Shown: positions 24,445 to 32,896 of the stretch, piece after piece
Position numbering within the stretch: position 1 is the first letter of the stretch
How the letters are laid out: each line of letters starts with the position of its first letter
NCBI RefSeq assembly: GCF_023701945.1
Contig: NZ_JABAEF010000009.1
Location: 1 to 64,000, forward strand
Reading direction: 5' to 3'
DNA length: 64,000 bases
Origin: Rhizobium sp. CG5
Lineage (GTDB): Bacteria; Pseudomonadota; Alphaproteobacteria; Rhizobiales; Rhizobiaceae
Made by a program: the position numbers and the translations under genes
The notes under the pieces: model-generated
Database searches by the model: none
What the model was told of the DNA's origin: nothing
The model's input: the letters and a program-made list of their open reading frames with translations, nothing else

Positions 24445-24999
24445 ATGAATATTACACAAGCAGCCTTCGGCCAGACCGCTCGCGAACCTGCGGCAGTGGC
24501 TATCGACTATGCCGTCGATGCCGAGGGTTTAAAGGCAGCGTTGCGCAATCTGGCCGGCGGCGTGAGCATCATCACGGCCGGGGAGGGCGAGCAGCGCTCG
24601 GGTGCCACCGTGACGTCCGCGACCGCTCTTTCGGTCGAGCCGGCCCGCATGCTGGTCTTGCTGAACCGGACATCGTCCACCTGGCCCGTGGTCGAGAGGT
24701 TTGGGCATTTCTGCGTCAACGTCGTCGGACCCCTTCATGAGGGCTTGGCAAGTCAGTTCGCAGGGCGCGGCGGATTGCGGGGCGCTGAGCGATATCGTGG
24801 ATTTGGATGGACGACGCTGGCAAGCGGCGCGCCGGTTCTCGATGACGCGGCGGCGGCGATCGACTGCGAAGTGGAGGAGGCGATCGAACGGCACAGCCAT
24901 GTCATCGTCATCGGTCGCGTGCTGGCCATCCGTGCCGCCGGCGGCGGTTCACTGGTCTATGGCAACGGACGGTATTCCGCCTTGCCCGGCAATTTCTAA
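24445..24999 (+). CDS. Flavin reductase, RutF/HpaC-like
   Basis: A 184-aa flavin reductase-like protein. LRNLAGGVSIITA, SGATVTSATALSVEPARMLVLLNRTSSTW, HFCVNVVG and YRGFGWTTLASGAPVLDDAAAAIDCEV are typical of the FMN-reductase (RutF/HpaC) fold. It likely supplies FMNH2 to the SsuD-like and NtaA-like monooxygenases of the island. E. coli SsuE is of another fold, so this is a functional replacement rather than an SsuE homologue. ATG 24445 follows TCTGGAGAGCTTAC. Confidence 0.85.
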   Translation: MNITQAAFGQTAREPAAVAIDYAVDAEGLKAALRNLAGGVSIITAGEGEQRSGATVTSATALSVEPARMLVLLNRTSSTWPVVERFGHFCVNVVGPLHEGLASQFAGRGGLRGAERYRGFGWTTLASGAPVLDDAAAAIDCEVEEAIERHSHVIVIGRVLAIRAAGGGSLVYGNGRYSALPGNF

Positions 25000-25036
25000 C
25001 CGACGGGTCGCAATCGCAGGCCGAAGCATAGCTGGT

Positions 25037-25669
25037 ATGAAGCAGGGGGCTTTGGTGAATGACGCCGCGACGCTTGTCCTGCCCGGCCTTAACGGTTCGG
25101 GCGATGGGCACTGGCAACGGCACTGGGTGCTCGATCAACCGGATGCGCAACTGGTAGAGCAGGATAACTGGACCTGTCCCGATCTTCACCATTGGCGGCA
25201 GCGGCTGGAAGATCGGATCGCCGCGATCGGCGATGTCTGGATCGTGGCGCACAGCCTTGGCTGCCTGCTGACCGCAAACGTCGCCCGCAGTCCGCTGGGG
25301 GCGCATATCCGCGGAGCGCTGCTGGTGGCGCCTTGCGACCTGCAGGCGACGGAGCGGTTGCACCCTTGTGTGCTGAACTTCGGGGAGATGCCGCTCGATC
25401 CCTTGCCATTTCCCAGTTTGGTCGTCGCAAGCCTTGACGATCCCTATATGAGTTTCGGCAGCGTTCAGCAGGTTGCCCGATGCTGGGGCAGCCAGTTGAT
25501 CGATATCGGTGCTGCCGGCCATATCAATATCCAAAGCGGTCATGGCCGATGGCCGGTGGCCTATGATTTGATGCGGCTCGTGCAGGGGTCGTCGCGGCGC
25601 CCTGTTCAAAGCCCGAGCCTTCAGGGAAAGCGCCGGGTGGAAGCGTTGGCAAGCCTTGTTATTCAATAG
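25037..25669 (+). CDS. RBBP9/YdeN-type alpha/beta hydrolase (copy 1)
   Basis: A 210-aa small alpha/beta hydrolase of the RBBP9/YdeN family. It has LPGLNGSGDGHWQRHW, the nucleophile elbow VAHSLG (Ser73), DPYM with the likely catalytic Asp, and AGHINIQSGHG with the likely His. Its start at 25037 is 38 bp after the flavin reductase stop. A close paralogue lies at 37896-38522. The function is unknown in this setting; hydrolysis of an ester or thioester intermediate is possible. Confidence 0.82.
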   Translation: MKQGALVNDAATLVLPGLNGSGDGHWQRHWVLDQPDAQLVEQDNWTCPDLHHWRQRLEDRIAAIGDVWIVAHSLGCLLTANVARSPLGAHIRGALLVAPCDLQATERLHPCVLNFGEMPLDPLPFPSLVVASLDDPYMSFGSVQQVARCWGSQLIDIGAAGHINIQSGHGRWPVAYDLMRLVQGSSRRPVQSPSLQGKRRVEALASLVIQ

Positions 25670-25759
25670 CCCACGGCGGACGATCGGCTCATGGCTGCGA
25701 CGTTTTTCGTGGCGGGCCGGCGCGGTGGGAGAATCCTGCTCCGAAGTGCTCGAAATATA

Positions 25760-25778
25760 GAATACTAATTTTATGGAA
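25760..25778. promoter_or_regulatory. Island element 7 (minus orientation)
   Basis: Read on the minus strand it is TTCCATAAAATTAGTATTC, 78 bp before the small gene at 25856. Its first ten bases match the element at 37448 except for one. Confidence 0.5.
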
Positions 25779-25855
25779 TATATTGACTTGGAACCCGGTA
25801 GCGGCGAAATTGTTAACGTCGCATCTGTGATCGTTCAAAACGGGAGACATGCATT

Positions 25856-26056
25856 ATGCCCATGGGGATAGCGAGTTTTTCCTTCGATCTGTTCGGGCTT
25901 ACCCGCCGCGAGGCTGGTGTAGAGCCGCAACGGCCTGAATTGGGCAAGCGACCGGCCAAGGTCGCCAACAAGGCCGTCGCAGACGCCGAGGCAAAGGAAT
26001 TGCCACCACACAGGGACTCCGAACATGTCTTTTGGGGCATGTTTCCGGTCCTTTGA
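25856..26056 (+). CDS. Small protein of unknown function (66 aa)
   Basis: I do not recognise this protein. It starts MPMGIASFSFDLFGLTRREAG, then has a Lys/Ala-rich central part and ends EHVFWGMFPVL. ATG follows CGGGAGACATGCATT with a normal spacing, and an island element lies 78 bp upstream, so it is likely expressed with the sulfur genes. It is followed by a second small gene at 26078 and then the dehydrogenase at 26329. Confidence 0.5.
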   Translation: MPMGIASFSFDLFGLTRREAGVEPQRPELGKRPAKVANKAVADAEAKELPPHRDSEHVFWGMFPVL

Positions 26057-26077
26057 ACCGCAACAGGAGATCAGATC

Positions 26078-26215
26078 ATGTCCTATGCCTTTAGCGGTTC
26101 CGCGCCCAAGCGCCGTCTGGTAAAATCACGGCAGATCAGTCTGTCCTATTGCCTGCAGGCATCTTGCGTTGCCGCGGCATTTTTGTTCGTCACCGCAGCC
26201 GTGTTCCTGCTCTAG
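26078..26215 (+). CDS. Small single-span membrane protein (45 aa)
   Basis: ATG at 26078, after CAACAGGAGATCAGATC, opens a 45-residue frame. The first half is basic (PKRRLVKSRQ). Residues 28-45 (ASCVAAAFLFVTAAVFLL) form one hydrophobic span at the very C-terminus. It could be a tail-anchored peptide or a leader peptide; two Cys residues lie at 25 and 30. I know no family. It sits 21 bp behind the 66-aa gene and 113 bp before the next gene, with no obvious terminator between. Confidence 0.5.
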   Translation: MSYAFSGSAPKRRLVKSRQISLSYCLQASCVAAAFLFVTAAVFLL

Positions 26216-26328
26216 TTGGCAGATCACGGCGTGCAGCGTCACTTGGAGGGCGTTCAGACGGGAAGTAAGCTGCTTGTGGTTAATGGCTGGTTCGGCGCAG
26301 TCTGCATATCGGTCCTAAGGAGCAAGCG

Positions 26329-27399
26329 ATGGGAACAGTAACGCATCTACACGAGCGATTGCGCACCGTTCCCACGCGAATTGGGGCCGAGGACGAAGTG
26401 CTGGGCATTGCGCGCAGCCTGGTCAGCGGTGGACAGGCGGGAGATCGGTCCGGTCCGTCTTGGGACGACCTGGTTCAGTCCGGCCTGTTTGCCATATCGA
26501 TTCCGGTGGATTTTGGCGGGTTGGATATTTCCAACGCCGTGATGGCGGAAGCCGTGTCGATCATTGCGGCCACGTCACCCGAATCCGCGACTGCGCTTGC
26601 CGGACATTTCTCGACCCTTGAAGCCATCCGCAACGCCGGCAGCGAAGAACAGCGCCGTGCGATTTTCGCACGTGTCGCCTGCGGGGAATGTTTCAGCGGC
26701 CTTGTGCGTGGCGATGGTCCCGTCAGCGAGCGAGGGCTTCGCCTGTCGACCGAGGGCATCGGCTACTGTCTGGACGGCGAGATTGCCAGCAGCGCAGCAC
26801 TGTCGGTCGACTGGCTGACGCTGTTGCTGGCGGATGAGCGGGGCGAGCCACGTTTTGTCCTGGTGCCACGCCATGCGCGGGAAATTGGTATAACGCCAGG
26901 CGAGCCCGGTCACCACCGGCTGTCATTCCAGCGGCTCCATGTCGCGGCAGATGCCGTTCTGAAAGCCAGTGCCGATGCGCGCCTGATGTCTGGCGCAACG
27001 GGCCAGCTGCTCGACGGTGCCCTGGTTCTGGGCCAGTCCACGCAAACATTTCTGTCTTCGATCCAGCGTCTTCGCGACCGGCGTCACGACGCTGACGAGA
27101 GCGACCTGCGCGTGATAAAGGTCGAGATTGCCAGGGCCTACGTAAAAATGGAGTCTCTCGCAGCTCTGATCAATCGCTGCGGCACCGAGATCGACATCGC
27201 CCAGGTGACACCCGGCGCCCGTACCATCACGCGGGCCGGTCAGCTGGCCAAGGCGCTTGCCATTGCGGCTACCCAGACGTTTGTGCAGACGGCAGACGGC
27301 CGATCCGAGGACGCGCTTGTCGAACTTGGGTCCGATTTGGCCAAGGAGACGCCTGGTCCTGCCCAGTCACAGGAAACGGACGGGGCGGTTGACAGGTGA
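26329..27399 (+). CDS. Acyl-CoA dehydrogenase-like protein, divergent
   Basis: A 356-aa member of the acyl-CoA dehydrogenase superfamily, shorter than the 390-420 aa usual for SfnB-type sulfur-acquisition oxidoreductases. Family blocks are LVQSGLFAISIPVDFGGLDISNAVMAEAVSIIA, LEAIRNAGSEEQRRAIFARVACGECFSGLV and the C-terminal helical part with QSTQTFLSSIQRL. The middle flavin-contact strand is weak, and the usual C-terminal HDPVRWK-type ending of SfnB is absent. It may use a different substrate or be losing function. AAGGAGCAAGCG precedes the start. Confidence 0.7.
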   Translation: MGTVTHLHERLRTVPTRIGAEDEVLGIARSLVSGGQAGDRSGPSWDDLVQSGLFAISIPVDFGGLDISNAVMAEAVSIIAATSPESATALAGHFSTLEAIRNAGSEEQRRAIFARVACGECFSGLVRGDGPVSERGLRLSTEGIGYCLDGEIASSAALSVDWLTLLLADERGEPRFVLVPRHAREIGITPGEPGHHRLSFQRLHVAADAVLKASADARLMSGATGQLLDGALVLGQSTQTFLSSIQRLRDRRHDADESDLRVIKVEIARAYVKMESLAALINRCGTEIDIAQVTPGARTITRAGQLAKALAIAATQTFVQTADGRSEDALVELGSDLAKETPGPAQSQETDGAVDR

Positions 27400-27423
27400 G
27401 GTTATGGACGCGACGTCCAGCCT

Positions 27424-27879
27424 TCAGCCAGCCTGTTTTTCGCTGCTCACAACCGACACGGTGGTTTCGTCATTGACGAACTGCGCCAGCGTCATGTTAT
27501 CGAGAATCATGGCGATCGCATCCCGCACCTCGCTCATCGAGCGACGCACCTGGCAAGTGTCGGGATCACGGCAGTCGTCGCATGCTTCGAACGCGGTGCG
27601 GCTTGCGCAGCGAATCGGCGCCAGCGGCCCGTCCAGCGTCCGGATGACCTGGCCGATCATGATCTCGGACGCCGGCTTGGACAGCGAATAGCCGCCATTG
27701 GGCCCCTTCTTCGAGCGCAGAATGCCGGTGTTGCGCAGTTCCAGCAGGATCGTGTCGAGGAATTTCTTCGGAATATTGTTGCGGGTCGCGATCTCATTGA
27801 CGAAGGCAGTTTCGCCACTGTCGAGCCGCGCGAGATCGACCAGCGCCTTCAATCCGTATTTGCCTTTGTTGGTTAGCAT
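27424..27879 (-). CDS. Rrf2-family regulator with four-cysteine cluster (copy 2)
   Basis: A 151-aa Rrf2 protein that matches the one at 23568 over most of its length, including IPKKFLDTILLELRN, GPLAPIRCASRTAFE and the CASRTAFEACDDCRDPDTC cluster. Differences lie mainly in the last 20 residues. Rrf2 regulators bind AT-rich palindromes, so this pair is a candidate for control of the island. ATG 27879 is chosen; the TTG at 27885 is less likely. An island-like element is at 27965. Confidence 0.85.
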   Translation of the reverse strand: MLTNKGKYGLKALVDLARLDSGETAFVNEIATRNNIPKKFLDTILLELRNTGILRSKKGPNGGYSLSKPASEIMIGQVIRTLDGPLAPIRCASRTAFEACDDCRDPDTCQVRRSMSEVRDAIAMILDNMTLAQFVNDETTVSVVSSEKQAG

Positions 27880-27964
27880 TTTCAAATCTCATGTCGTGGG
27901 ACGTCGAAACAGGGGTGGGCGTATAAATGCGATTGATCGCGCTTCGATTGAAACGCGATTGTAT

Positions 27965-27983
27965 GTCCACAAACTAAATAGTT
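27965..27983. promoter_or_regulatory. Island element 8 (weak)
   Basis: GTCCACAAACTAAATAGTT lies 86 bp upstream of Rrf2 copy 2. It keeps TCCAC-N8-T but is less symmetric. Confidence 0.35.
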
Positions 27984-28101
27984 TTTACCAAATAATGACG
28001 CAAGCACAGAAAACTGCGTTTTTTGGTCGTTTTTTGTGTTGCGCTGTTGACGTGCAACAGTCGCGCTGGATTTCGACCAAAAAAACGACCGAAACCGGCA
28101 A

Positions 28102-28938
28102 CTATGACCTGTTTGCCCAGGGCACGAGCGCGCGTTCGAGAACACGGGCCGCCAATTCCAGCAGGATAGCGATGAAAGCGATTACGGCGATTCCCGCGAT
28201 CACGACGTCGGTGACGAGAAACTGGGCGGCGGACTGGATCATGAAACCCAGCCCCTGGCTCGCGGCGATCAGTTCCGCGGCGACGAGCGTCGACCAGCCG
28301 GTTCCCAGCGCGATGCGGATGCCGGTGAGGATGGAGGGCAGGGCGGAGGGCAAGATGACATGTGTGAGCAACTGCATTTCGCTGCCCCCAAACGAGCGCG
28401 CGGCGTTCATGTGATCCTTGGACACTGACCGTACTCCGGCGGAGGTCGACAAGACGATGGCCGGCAGCATGGACAGGGCGATGACCGTAATCTTCGAGCC
28501 TTCGCCGATTCCGATCCAGATGATGATCAGCGGCAGATAGGCAAGTGGCGGCAGGGGCCGCAGGAACTCGACGATCGGATCGAGAATGCCGCGACCGATG
28601 CGGCTGGTGCCGATCGCCAGACCGGCGGGCACGCCGACCAGAACCGAGACCAGGAGACCGCCGAGTATGCGCTTGAGGCTAGCGGCGACGTGTTCGGCCA
28701 GGGTGGAATCGACAAATCCGACGGTGACAAGGTTCCAGGCCGATTGCAGCACCACCGGCGGAGCCGGCAGAAACACCGGCGATACCAGCTTGTAGGCGGA
28801 GGCAAGCCACCACAGGGCAATCAGCGTTACAATCGTCAGGCAGGAATAGACATAGATCGGCACTTCGGGCCGGCGCAGGACGACGGGGGTCGCGTTTCGA
28901 TCGACAAGCGCCTCGGGTAGTTCTGTCGATAGGGTCAT
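28102..28938 (-). CDS. tauC: Taurine-type ABC transporter permease
   Basis: A 278-aa permease with IVEFLRPLPPLAYLPLIIIWIGIGEGSKI, ARSFGGSEMQLLTHVILPSALPSILTGIRIALGTGWSTLVAAELIAASQGLGFMI in separate blocks: the TauC hallmark. It overlaps the ATPase gene by 4 bases. Its binding-protein partner (29840-30827) is broken, so the system may be out of use unless another binding protein serves it. Confidence 0.88.
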   Translation of the reverse strand: MTLSTELPEALVDRNATPVVLRRPEVPIYVYSCLTIVTLIALWWLASAYKLVSPVFLPAPPVVLQSAWNLVTVGFVDSTLAEHVAASLKRILGGLLVSVLVGVPAGLAIGTSRIGRGILDPIVEFLRPLPPLAYLPLIIIWIGIGEGSKITVIALSMLPAIVLSTSAGVRSVSKDHMNAARSFGGSEMQLLTHVILPSALPSILTGIRIALGTGWSTLVAAELIAASQGLGFMIQSAAQFLVTDVVIAGIAVIAFIAILLELAARVLERALVPWANRS

Positions 28939-29738
28939 GCGGCGTCCTCATTCGCATTCCTGTTGATGAGGCTGGTCAAGCCATCATGCATCCTTTTGTA
29001 GAGCGGCGACGACTTTATCTGAGCCGGCGACGCGCCAGCTAGAATCTCGCCCGCGAAGCCGACAGGAATGTCTGCAGCAAGCCGCCCCGGGTCGGGTTCC
29101 AGAACGACGACCCGGGTGGCCAGCAGCAGTGCTTCCTCGATACTGTGGGTGATCAGCAGGGCGCCGGCTCCGCTCTTTTGCAAGACATTCAGCAAGAAAC
29201 CCTGCATGCGGCTGCGGGTCAGCGCGTCCAGCGCGCCCAGTGGTTCGTCCATCAGAAGGAAGCGGGGGTCCGAAGCCAGCGCTCTGGCAATGCCGACGCG
29301 CTGGCGCATGCCGCCAGACAGTTCCCATATCCGCCGATCGCCAGCGTCGGCCAATCCGACCAGCTCAAGCAGTTCGTCGGCGCGTACCCGGCGATGCTGA
29401 CTGGCGACGTGTTGCAATTTCAATGGAAAGGCGATGTTGTCGCGTGCGTTGAGCCAGGGATACAGGGCATCGTCTTGAAACACCACGGCTCGGTCGGCGC
29501 CGGGGCCGGCGATCGGCACATCATCCACGGTGATCGTGCCCTCAGTCGGCGCGATGAAGCCTGCCGCGAGATTGAGCAGACTGGTCTTTCCGGAGCCCGA
29601 GCGGCCGATGATGACGACGAATTCCCCGGTGGCAATGCTGAGATTGATCCGTTCCAGAACCCATGGATGCAGCTCTCTGGAGCGGCCATTTTGCGGAGCA
29701 TAGCGCAGCGAGATGTCACGGAAAGACAAGGTGCTCAT
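28935..29738 (-). CDS. tauB: Taurine-type ABC transporter ATPase
   Basis: An ATPase of 267 aa with Walker A GRSGSGKTS, the TauB block GPGADRAVVFQDDALYPWLN, signature LSGGMRQRVGIARAL, Walker B FLLMDEPLGALD and THSIEEA. The LYPWL Q-loop is typical of TauB. ATG 29738 (MSTLSFRD) is preferred; an ATG at 29756 is also in frame. It sits between tauC and the damaged tauA gene. Confidence 0.88.
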   Translation of the reverse strand: MSTLSFRDISLRYAPQNGRSRELHPWVLERINLSIATGEFVVIIGRSGSGKTSLLNLAAGFIAPTEGTITVDDVPIAGPGADRAVVFQDDALYPWLNARDNIAFPLKLQHVASQHRRVRADELLELVGLADAGDRRIWELSGGMRQRVGIARALASDPRFLLMDEPLGALDALTRSRMQGFLLNVLQKSGAGALLITHSIEEALLLATRVVVLEPDPGRLAADIPVGFAGEILAGASPAQIKSSPLYKRMHDGLTSLINRNANEDAA

Positions 29739-29839
29739 CGCATAGACCTCGGGCATGAATTCATCGGAAATGGCCCGGCCTTTGAGAACCGGGCCATGAT
29801 GGATCGGCCTGGGCCGATGGATCGGCCTGGGCGAACCGA

Positions 29840-30827
29840 TCAGAAAGACAGCTTTGCGGCGTCGCTGACCCAGCGGGTCGAGACATAGGGAGTATACTCG
29901 GCGAGCGCTGCCGGGATCTTGCCCTGTTCCTTCAGGAAGGCCGCCGTCGCCGCAACCGCCTTGACAGTGCCGCCGCCCAGGAGATCGGCCTTGGCTTGTT
30001 CCTCAAGCGTCGGGAAGAGATAGCCCTTGAGCAGGGCGGGCACTTCCTCCTGTTTGGCGCCGGTCAGTCGGGCGATCTTTTCGGCCTCGGCCGAGGTCGG
30101 GCCCCAGGCCTCCGGATTGGATCGGTAGGCCGCCGTGGCGTCGCCTGTGACGCGAACGAAAGCAGTAACGATCTCCGGATGCTCATCTGCAAACTTCTTG
30201 CTGACGATCCAGGCATCGAATGTCGGTCCGCCCCACTCGGCCACGTCGGCGGATGTGGCGAGCACGGAGCCGGTCTTCTTGATCTCGGCCAACACCGGAT
30301 CCCAGACATAGGCACCGTCAATGTCACCGCGTGCCCAGGCGGCGGCGATTTCCGGCGGGCGCAGATTGAGGATCTCGACGGTCTTGGGGTCGATGTTCCA
30401 GTGCTTCAGGGCGGTCAGCAGGCTATAGTGCGCCGTCGAAACGAAGGGGGTGGCAATCTTCTTGCCGGCCAGTTCTTCCGGCTTGGCGATATCCCGCACG
30501 GCCAGCGCCTCGGGCGATCGTCTCGATCGGCAGCTCGCGGCTGGCCGCCGCGGCAAGCGGCGAAGAGCCGACATAGCCGATATCGAGCGAGCCTGACGCG
30601 ATCGCTGCGATCACGTCGGCGCCGCCGTCGAATTTCTGCCAGTTGATCTTGGCACCGGTGACCTTTTCATAGGTGCCATCGGCCTGCGGAACGCGCGAAG
30701 GCTCGACGATCGGCTGGTAGCCGATATTGAGCGTGACATCGGCGGCTCCGACAAGGCCGGTTTGAAAAATGGTCAAAAGAGCGGCGCCAGCGGCAAGGCC
30801 TGCCAGGCTTCTGCGAGTGAGTGTCAT
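29840..30827 (-). pseudogene. tauA: Frameshifted taurine-binding protein gene
   Basis: Two frames together make one TauA. The first (from ATG 30827, MTLTRRSLAGLAAGAALL, a signal peptide) reads through GYQPIVEPSRVPQADG, FDGGADVIAAIASGSLDIGYVGSSPLAAAASRELPIETI and then changes sense near 30520. The second, in another frame, starts at EALAVRDIAKPEELAGKKIATPFVSTAHYSLL and runs to the stop at 29840. Compared with TauA, about eight residues (some 23 bases) are missing between PIETI and EALAV, which shifts the frame. It is most simply a deletion; a sequencing error is the alternative. Confidence 0.8.
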
Positions 30828-30891
30828 GGTGCTTCCCCTCCTAGGGACCCTCGGAGACCTTATCGCCTCTCGATGCACGCATGATGATACA

Positions 30892-30910
30892 GACGATAGA
30901 TTTAGTAGAG
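30892..30910. promoter_or_regulatory. Island element 9 (minus orientation)
   Basis: Read on the minus strand it is CTCTACTAAATCTATCGTC, 65 bp before the tauA start at 30827. The core TCTAC-N8-T is kept; the second arm is weak. Confidence 0.4.
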
Positions 30911-31004
30911 AAATTTCCAACTCTTTTTGCCGCCATCTCTGTCAGGAATTTTCGACCGGTTCGACATTGGGAGATGTTCGATCCGCCCGCGCCGATGATG
31001 GTGC

Positions 31005-31048
31005 GGCCAAAATAAAGAGGTCGGATGTGGTGTTCACATCCGACCTCT
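31005..31048 (-). terminator. Intrinsic terminator after the 2OG oxygenase gene
   Basis: A perfect 14-bp stem (31016-31029 with 31035-31048) with a 5-base loop is followed, on the minus strand, by TTATTTTGG. It lies 39 bp past the stop at 31087 and would end the methionine operon that runs down from 37421. Confidence 0.8.
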
Positions 31049-31086
31049 CCGGTCTGCGTCAATGTGCGGATCGATGCCCGGCTACC

Positions 31087-32145
31087 TTAGTAGGCGGATG
31101 CGATGGCGTTTCCGGTGAGTTGCTCCGGCGTCAGCAGATCTGCATAGTGGGCGCGTGCGACATCAGGGTGCGAGCGCAGGCGGCTTTTCAGGACATTGCT
31201 TCCGACATCGCGGAAAATAGGGTTGAGCGGATCGACCGTGATGCCGCGTTCCTCGCGCTGCAACTCTTCCGGCAAGTCGATGACCGGAATGGTGGCATCG
31301 TAACGCGCACCCATGAAAAAGGCGACGGAGAAGCGCTCCGTGCCGGCCGGCGGCGTCACAACATCGTGCACGTCGGCGCGCACGAAGCCATTGGTTGCCA
31401 GCTCCAGCAGTTCACCGGTGTTGATGATGAAGGTGCCGGGTACCGGCGGAGCATCGAGCCAGACGCCGTCTTCTGTGCGCACGCGCAGGCCGGGGGTCAC
31501 GTCCTGCAGCAGCACGGTGACGAAACCACCATCCTTGTGCGCCCCGACGCCCTGATCGCTCTGGGCAACATCGCGTCCGGGATAGCGGATGATTTTCAAC
31601 AGCTTCGTCGGTTCCGGCTGATAAATAGCAGAGAAGACGTTCTCATCCTGGCCGAGTGCCACCGAGATGGCTTTCAGGACCTCGATGCCGATGCGGGTCA
31701 CTTCGGCCTGATAGGCGAGCAGCAGGGGTTTGAGCGCCGGAAGGGCGGAAGGCCACTGGTTGGGGCCGATCAGCCGTGCCCAGGCCGGCGTGTCCGGGCC
31801 GATCTCCAACGGCTCGGACTCGTTGTTGACGTCGACCTGTTCGCGCCAGTCCTGCTTGCCGCGCGTATGTTCCAGTCCGGCCCTGTTGTAGCCGCGGAAA
31901 TGCGGCGACTTGACCATTTCGATCTCCAGCTTGTCCCTTTCCGGCAGGGCGAAGAACTGTTTGGAGACGGCAATGACATCGGCGATCAGCTTGGGATCGA
32001 CGCCGTGGCCGGTGAGGTAGAAAAACCCGTGGTCATGCAGGATCCGGCGCAGGTCGGCGATGAAACGGACGCGCTCCTCCGGCCCCGCATTGAACCGCGA
32101 GATATCGACGAAGGGCAGTTGGGTCGCAAGCGTGTGGATTGTCAT
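31087..32145 (-). CDS. 2-oxoglutarate/Fe(II) oxygenase, isopenicillin N synthase family
   Basis: A 352-aa non-haem iron oxygenase. N-terminal blocks are PFVDISRF and GFFYLTGHGVD. The iron ligands are visible as GAHKDGG (His203, Asp205) and VHDVV (His260), and the oxoglutarate contact as RFS (271-273). ATG 32145 follows TAAGGAGAGCATC. It is the last gene of an operon with aminotransferase, FAD oxidase and MetQNI genes. An oxidative step on a methionine-derived acid or S-alkyl amino acid is a reasonable guess, but the substrate is unknown. Confidence 0.82.
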   Translation of the reverse strand: MTIHTLATQLPFVDISRFNAGPEERVRFIADLRRILHDHGFFYLTGHGVDPKLIADVIAVSKQFFALPERDKLEIEMVKSPHFRGYNRAGLEHTRGKQDWREQVDVNNESEPLEIGPDTPAWARLIGPNQWPSALPALKPLLLAYQAEVTRIGIEVLKAISVALGQDENVFSAIYQPEPTKLLKIIRYPGRDVAQSDQGVGAHKDGGFVTVLLQDVTPGLRVRTEDGVWLDAPPVPGTFIINTGELLELATNGFVRADVHDVVTPPAGTERFSVAFFMGARYDATIPVIDLPEELQREERGITVDPLNPIFRDVGSNVLKSRLRSHPDVARAHYADLLTPEQLTGNAIASAY

Positions 32146-32203
32146 GATGCTCTCCTTAGAGTGGCCGTTGCAAACGGCATGGCCAAAAATTCGATGGGCT
32201 GTT

Positions 32204-32896
32204 TTAGGCGCTTTGCCGGCTGCGGGCGATCCGGTGATTGACGAAGCGCGCGGCAAAATCGCCGGTCATCTGGATCGACTGGACGATGGCGACCAGAACC
32301 ACGACCACGGCGACCATCACCTCGGGCATGAAACGCTGGTAGCCGAAGCGGATCCCCAGGTCCCCCAATCCGCCCCCGCCGACCGTGCCGGCCATGGCCG
32401 AATAGCCGATCAGACTGACCAGCGTGACGGTCTGCCCTGCGACGATGCCGGGAAGGGCCTCGGGCAGCAGCACCTTGAAGATGATCTGCAGCGGACTTGC
32501 GCCCATGCTCTGGGCAGCCTCGATCAGGCTCTGGTCGACCTCGCGCATCGCGGCTTCGGCGAGACGGGCATAGAGTGGCGTGATGGCGACCGTCAGCGGC
32601 ACAATGGCGGCAAAGGTGCCGACCGTCGTGCCGGCAACCAGCCGTGTGAACGGAATGATCGCCACCATCAGAATGATGAACGGGGTCGATCGCACCAGGT
32701 TGACCAGGGTGCCGACGATACGGTTGAACAGCGGCCGTTCGAGAAACTGGCCGGGAGATGTCACGACCAGCAGCACGCCGAGCGGCAGGCCGATCAAGGT
32801 GGAGATCAGGGCAGCAACCGTCACCATAGTGACGGTCTGCTTGATCGATTCAAGAAGCAGCGCGATGAGCGCCGGGGATAGCAGACCGGACAGCAT
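32204..32896 (-). CDS. metI: Methionine-type ABC transporter permease (set 1)
   Basis: A 230-aa MetI-type permease with LPLGVLLVVTSPG, LVNLVRSTPFIILMVAIIPFTRLVAGTTVGT, PLYARLAEAAMREVDQSLIEAAQSMGASPLQII and GYSAMAGTVGGGGLGDLGIRFGYQRF. ATG 32896 lies inside the 3' end of metN (47-base overlap) and follows GAGAGGTCATCGGTC. The D-methionine or related substrate is suggested by the family; the neighbouring oxidative enzymes hint at methionine analogues. Confidence 0.88.
   Translation of the reverse strand: MLSGLLSPALIALLLESIKQTVTMVTVAALISTLIGLPLGVLLVVTSPGQFLERPLFNRIVGTLVNLVRSTPFIILMVAIIPFTRLVAGTTVGTFAAIVPLTVAITPLYARLAEAAMREVDQSLIEAAQSMGASPLQIIFKVLLPEALPGIVAGQTVTLVSLIGYSAMAGTVGGGGLGDLGIRFGYQRFMPEVMVAVVVVLVAIVQSIQMTGDFAARFVNHRIARSRQSA

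Noticed and set aside
25849..25938. Alternative ATG seven bases before the 66-aa gene, in another frame
   Set aside because: Its ribosome site would be only one base away; the ATG at 25856 has normal spacing.
30769..32241. Long plus-strand open frame (490 codons)
   Set aside because: It is antisense to the 2OG oxygenase gene and tauA; its protein lacks family motifs and is a GC-rich shadow.
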